64,000 bases of DNA from Candidatus Mycobacterium wuenschmannii. Lineage in GTDB: Bacteria > Actinomycetota > Actinomycetes > Mycobacteriales > Mycobacteriaceae. Positions 60,943 through 64,000 of the stretch are shown piece by piece (positions within the stretch are counted from its first letter, which is position 1; every line of letters starts with the position of its first letter). Both the position numbers and the translations under genes were made by a program. The DNA lies in the NCBI RefSeq assembly GCF_030252325.1, contig NZ_CP126981.1:4402001-4466000 (forward strand). The letters are read 5' to 3'. A model generated the notes under the pieces. It was not told the origin of the DNA. It was given only the letters and a program-made list of their open reading frames with translations, and ran no database searches.

Positions 60943-61235
60943 GCGCCGCGAAACACCTCGAACTGCAGCATCGCCGTCAACGCCAGGAGCAGTGCGAAGA
61001 ACGACGCGACACCGATCGCCCGCGACCACGGGCGCGGAATCACCCCGAACGTCACGGCCATGCAGAGCAGCGCACCGCCGCGCACGAGCGTCTCGGCGCG
61101 GGTCGAGTGCGCAAGATCGACGGCGCTCACAACCAGCCATATCCCGTAGGCGATAGCCGACGCGATGGGAATGAAAAAGGTTGCGAGCGCCCAGTTTTGC
61201 GGCGACATCGTGATCGATTTGATGGTCGGCAGCAC
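60939..61235 (-). CDS. Membrane protein of the WXG100 cassette
   Basis: 98 residues from GTG 61235; an ATG at 61208 would give 89. Three hydrophobic segments (about 15-35, 48-65 and 73-90). No recognisable family motif. It lies six bases after the stop of the 494-residue gene and is coupled to the next small membrane gene. Role unknown. Confidence 0.75.
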   Translation of the reverse strand: MLPTIKSITMSPQNWALATFFIPIASAIAYGIWLVVSAVDLAHSTRAETLVRGGALLCMAVTFGVIPRPWSRAIGVASFFALLLALTAMLQFEVFRGA

Positions 61236-61241
61236 TTTCTG

Positions 61242-62726
61242 TCAGGAGGGTGGCGCGGGGAGCGGCGGCGGTGTGGGAACGGGCAGTGGGGGAGCGGCGA
61301 CCGGAGGCGGGGGCACGAACGGCGGCGGCAGCGTGTAGATATTCGGCACGTTCGGCGCCGGCATCAGAGTGGTCCCGGGCAACTGCTGCGTAGGAATCAG
61401 ACGCGGCGCCCCTGGCGGTAATCCGTCGGGCATCTGCGGTGCCCACGGCCGTGGGAGGTCCGGCAGGTCGGCGCCGACGTGGTTGCCGGGCAGCGGAAGT
61501 GTGAGCGGACCAAGCTGATTGGACGTCACCTGCTGATTGAACAGCTGAGTGACCGTGCCGTCGGGCTTGAACTGGTAGCCCTCGGTGCTTGGGTACGGCG
61601 TGATGTTGCCGCCGATCGCGACCGTTCCGTCGCCGTTCGGGACGATGTTCATCGTGCCGTTGACGTTGACGAACGGTTTGGCGATCCCGGGCTCGAACGG
61701 GTCTGCGGCCGTGTAGTTGATCATCAGGGAACCGTCGGCGGCCTGCAGCGCGCTCACCATCGGCTTGCCGGTGCCCTTGTCGACCCCGTCGGTAGACATC
61801 GTCGGATTCTGGCGCGCGACGATGATCCCGTGCTCCATGTCGACGAACATGCTGACGCGCGACGCCTCGGCCGGAGCGTACGGAGACGGGCCCCTGTTGT
61901 CGCCGACCATGTGCGGGTTGACGCGGTCGTTGAACTCGAAGTTCTGCACCTCTGCGCTGGGGATGTACATGTTCTGCCGGTACATGCCCCCGCCCGGGAT
62001 CGGGTTGAACCGCCCGACAACGACATTGGACTCGAATCCGCCGTAGCGCGGGTCGTAGGTGTGTGGGTCGAGCCCCTCGGCCATCCGCCAGTCGTTGGCC
62101 GACACCGGGTCTCGGCCGTACACCTGCTTGAACGCCTCGCGCTGGTTCTTCTGCTGTGCGGCGTCCTTGGCGATCTGGTCGGGCGTCAGCCCGTCGGGGC
62201 CGACGCGGTCGATTGTCGGCGTCGCATGGGGGATTGGCACATCCCCGTCGGCCATGTCGATCGCCTGCGCCAGCTCCTCGTCCACGACGGTCGCCTGTCC
62301 GACGATCGCGTCGAGCTCAGGCTGGTATTTGGCGAGCTTGTCCGCAAGCATGTGCGCGCTGCCCTTGAAGGCCGAGGTCGCCACGACTTTGTTGGACATG
62401 GTGTCGATGGTCAGCCCAGGTCCCAGAGCATCGCGCAACGCCTGCAACCGCGCCTTGACCGATTCGATGCCGTCGGCGGCGCGGTCGGCGGCCATCGCCA
62501 CCGCCAGCGCCTCGCGGCCGTCTTTGTCCAGGTCTTTGCGGGTCTGCTCGATCGAGTTCTTCGCCGCGGTCGCCGCGACGCCGCCCCAGGTCTGGAACGC
62601 CGGCAGTGTGGCCAACCCGTCGCGCGCCAGCTGATTGGCCTCCGCGCGACTGCGCGCCGCGTGAAAGACCTCGCGGACGTCGCCGGGCTTCCAGCGGTCG
62701 ATATCCGCAACAGACAGACCCGTCAC
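61242..62726 (-). CDS. Putative ESX substrate: WXG-like helical domain, beta-rich domain and Pro-rich tail
   Basis: 494 residues. Residues 1 to about 170 are long helices with TWGGVAATAAKNSIEQTRK, a WxG-type turn, as in large mycobacterial ESX substrates. Residues about 210-395 are beta-rich (FNPIPGGGMYRQNMYIPSAE, RVSMFVDMEHGIIVARQNP), a domain I recall in uncharacterised mycobacterial proteins. The tail (400-494) is Pro-rich. There is no signal peptide. It heads the cassette with two membrane proteins and a WXG100 partner, inserted between gpsA and the monooxygenase compared with M. tuberculosis. Confidence 0.8.
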   Translation of the reverse strand: MTGLSVADIDRWKPGDVREVFHAARSRAEANQLARDGLATLPAFQTWGGVAATAAKNSIEQTRKDLDKDGREALAVAMAADRAADGIESVKARLQALRDALGPGLTIDTMSNKVVATSAFKGSAHMLADKLAKYQPELDAIVGQATVVDEELAQAIDMADGDVPIPHATPTIDRVGPDGLTPDQIAKDAAQQKNQREAFKQVYGRDPVSANDWRMAEGLDPHTYDPRYGGFESNVVVGRFNPIPGGGMYRQNMYIPSAEVQNFEFNDRVNPHMVGDNRGPSPYAPAEASRVSMFVDMEHGIIVARQNPTMSTDGVDKGTGKPMVSALQAADGSLMINYTAADPFEPGIAKPFVNVNGTMNIVPNGDGTVAIGGNITPYPSTEGYQFKPDGTVTQLFNQQVTSNQLGPLTLPLPGNHVGADLPDLPRPWAPQMPDGLPPGAPRLIPTQQLPGTTLMPAPNVPNIYTLPPPFVPPPPVAAPPLPVPTPPPLPAPPS

Positions 62727-62778
62727 GGGACGGAGCTTGTCACGAATGCAACGTTTGTGTCACTTCACCCCTGTGGAG

Positions 62779-64000
62779 TCATCCGGCCAGCGCGGCCTTC
62801 TGCTCGGCGGTGCCGAACACCATCGCCTCGGTGATCCGGTCGAACCGGTAGTCGATGGCGTCGGCAAAGTAGTTCTGCCGAACGTTCCACGGCCGCTTGA
62901 TGCCCGACTTCGGCAGCGCGTGCGGGGCGCGCAGCACGTAGCCGGCCTGGATGTCCCAGGCCGACTTCTCCGGCATCGGCTCGCCGCCCAGATGCGGGTA
63001 GGCGTGCGTGTAGCCGTGAGAGGCCATGTGGTTCAACAGCTTTGCCGTCGCGCGCGCGGTCATGTCGGCCCGCAACGTCCACGAGGCGTTGGTGTATCCC
63101 ACGCACCAGAACAGGTTCGGCACCTCCTCGAGCATGTGGGCCTTGTAGACGAAGCGTTCCTGCGGCTTGACTTCCGCGCCGTCCATCGACACCGCCACCC
63201 CGCCGAGGGCCTGCAGTTGCAATCCGGTCGCGGTGACGATGATGTCGGCGTCCAGATGCTGCCCCGACGTCAAAGCGATTCCGCTGGAATTGAAGTGGTC
63301 GATGTGATCTGTCACGACCTCTGCGCGGCCGTCGCCGATCGCGACGTAGAGGTCGGCGTCCGGGATCAGGCACAGCCGCTGGTCCCATGGGTTGTAGCGC
63401 GGCTTGAAGTGGGTGTCGACGTCGTAGCCCTTGGGTAGGTAGTGCAGGGCAACCTGGCGGATCAGCCACTTCACAAAGCTCGGCGTCGTGCGGGCCAGGA
63501 ACCAGATCACCCCCTCCATCAACGCGTTGCTCTGACGGGCATACGAGTGAGCGATCCTGCGGGGCAACAGCTTTCGCACCAAGTTCAAGCCACCGCTGCT
63601 GCGCGCCGCCGAGAACAGATACGTCGGCGAGCGTTGCAGCATCGTTACTTTCGACGCCGTCTCCGCCAGCGACGGGATCAGCGACATCGCGGTCGCGCCG
63701 CTGCCGATCACCACGATCTTCTTGCCCTGGTAGTCGAGATCCTCCGGCCAGTGCTGCGGGTGCACCACGGTGCCGTCGAACTCGTTGAGGCCGGGGAAGT
63801 CCGGCGTGTAGCCCTCGTCGTAGTTGTAGTAACCGGACCCGAAGAACACGAAGCGGCCGCGAAACACCTTCTCGCCGCCGCCCTGCGACGCGGTGACGGT
63901 CCAGGTGTCGGTCGAGGAGTCCCAGTCCGCCGAGCGGACGTGGGTGTTGAACTCGATGTGCGAGTCGATGCCGTACTTGTGCGCAGTCTCGGTCAGATAC
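62779..64000 (-). CDS. Baeyer-Villiger-type FAD monooxygenase, partial (Rv0565c-like; 5' end outside window)
   Basis: The frame is open to the window end; 407 codons are visible and the FAD-binding start is missing. An internal GTG at 63867 is not the start, since conserved sequence (YLTETAHKYGIDSHIEFN) precedes it. FDGTVVHPQHWPED is the FxGxxxHxxxWP fingerprint and VVIGSGATAM the NADPH site. It resembles EthA-class mycobacterial monooxygenases that oxidise ketones or thioamides. Position after gpsA fits Rv0565c. Confidence 0.92.
   Translation of the reverse strand, partial: YLTETAHKYGIDSHIEFNTHVRSADWDSSTDTWTVTASQGGGEKVFRGRFVFFGSGYYNYDEGYTPDFPGLNEFDGTVVHPQHWPEDLDYQGKKIVVIGSGATAMSLIPSLAETASKVTMLQRSPTYLFSAARSSGGLNLVRKLLPRRIAHSYARQSNALMEGVIWFLARTTPSFVKWLIRQVALHYLPKGYDVDTHFKPRYNPWDQRLCLIPDADLYVAIGDGRAEVVTDHIDHFNSSGIALTSGQHLDADIIVTATGLQLQALGGVAVSMDGAEVKPQERFVYKAHMLEEVPNLFWCVGYTNASWTLRADMTARATAKLLNHMASHGYTHAYPHLGGEPMPEKSAWDIQAGYVLRAPHALPKSGIKRPWNVRQNYFADAIDYRFDRITEAMVFGTAEQKAALAG

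Noticed and set aside
60943..61446. Longer form of the 80-residue membrane protein
   Set aside because: The upstream extension is Arg/Ala-rich and overlaps two better genes; ATG 60942 in an ATGA overlap is preferred.
1..64000. tRNA, rRNA, CRISPR array, prophage or transposase genes
   Set aside because: No such sequence pattern or protein was found on either strand by eye; a covariance-model scan was not possible.

Overview
The window is a GC-rich, almost gap-free stretch of a mycobacterial chromosome. The evidence is a block of haem, menaquinone and cytochrome c maturation genes in the order I remember for Mycobacterium tuberculosis Rv0508 to Rv0565c, frequent GTG/TTG starts, F420-type enzymes, a mycobacterial mannosyltransferase and WXG100/ESX-like proteins. 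I see no rRNA, tRNA, CRISPR array or insertion sequence with a transposase. No non-coding stretch exceeds 300 bases; the longest is about 200 bases, before hemL. Species cannot be named from this sequence.

Layout. Positions 1-3573: an accessory island with a less GC-rich part, holding two paralogous single-pass membrane proteins either side of an 880-residue Ala/Pro/Gly-rich protein. 3596-12483: a haem operon (glutaredoxin-like, hemA, hemC, hemD, hemB) that continues through three small membrane proteins into a copper-type P-type ATPase, with successive 4-base overlaps from hemB onward. 12444-19884: mixed genes, including a Tat-exported esterase, a lipoprotein, a ZntR-like MerR regulator with a 48-residue Cys-rich desulforedoxin-like protein, an MpaB-like oxygenase with its TetR regulator, and two tandem amino-acid permeases. 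20992-28710: hemL, a phosphatase-like protein, the four-gene ResA/CcdA/ResB/CcsA cytochrome c maturation set and a ParA/MinD-like ATPase. 28707-57747: the menaquinone region (menA, menE, menB, menC, menD, menG, menJ, grcC1) interleaved with mtnP, a potassium channel, pitA, F420-type enzymes, fadD8, mgtA and others. 57748-64000: VOC and AraC genes, a HicB-like gene bounded by inverted repeats, gpsA, a four-gene WXG100/membrane-protein cassette, and a Baeyer-Villiger-type monooxygenase cut by the window end.

How the genes fit together. Haem synthesis from glutamyl-tRNA (hemA, hemL, hemB, hemC, hemD), thiol-redox and haem delivery to cytochrome c (resA, ccdA, resB, ccsA) and menaquinone synthesis and side-chain reduction all serve the respiratory chain. 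The copper-type ATPase, the metal-responsive MerR module, the TetR-controlled genes and the ESX-like cassettes look like lineage-specific additions to this conserved core.

The most novel-looking items are the MerR/desulforedoxin-like module (14134-14777), the HicB-like gene enclosed by 29-base inverted repeats with a third copy upstream of hemL, and the cassette at 60370-62726.
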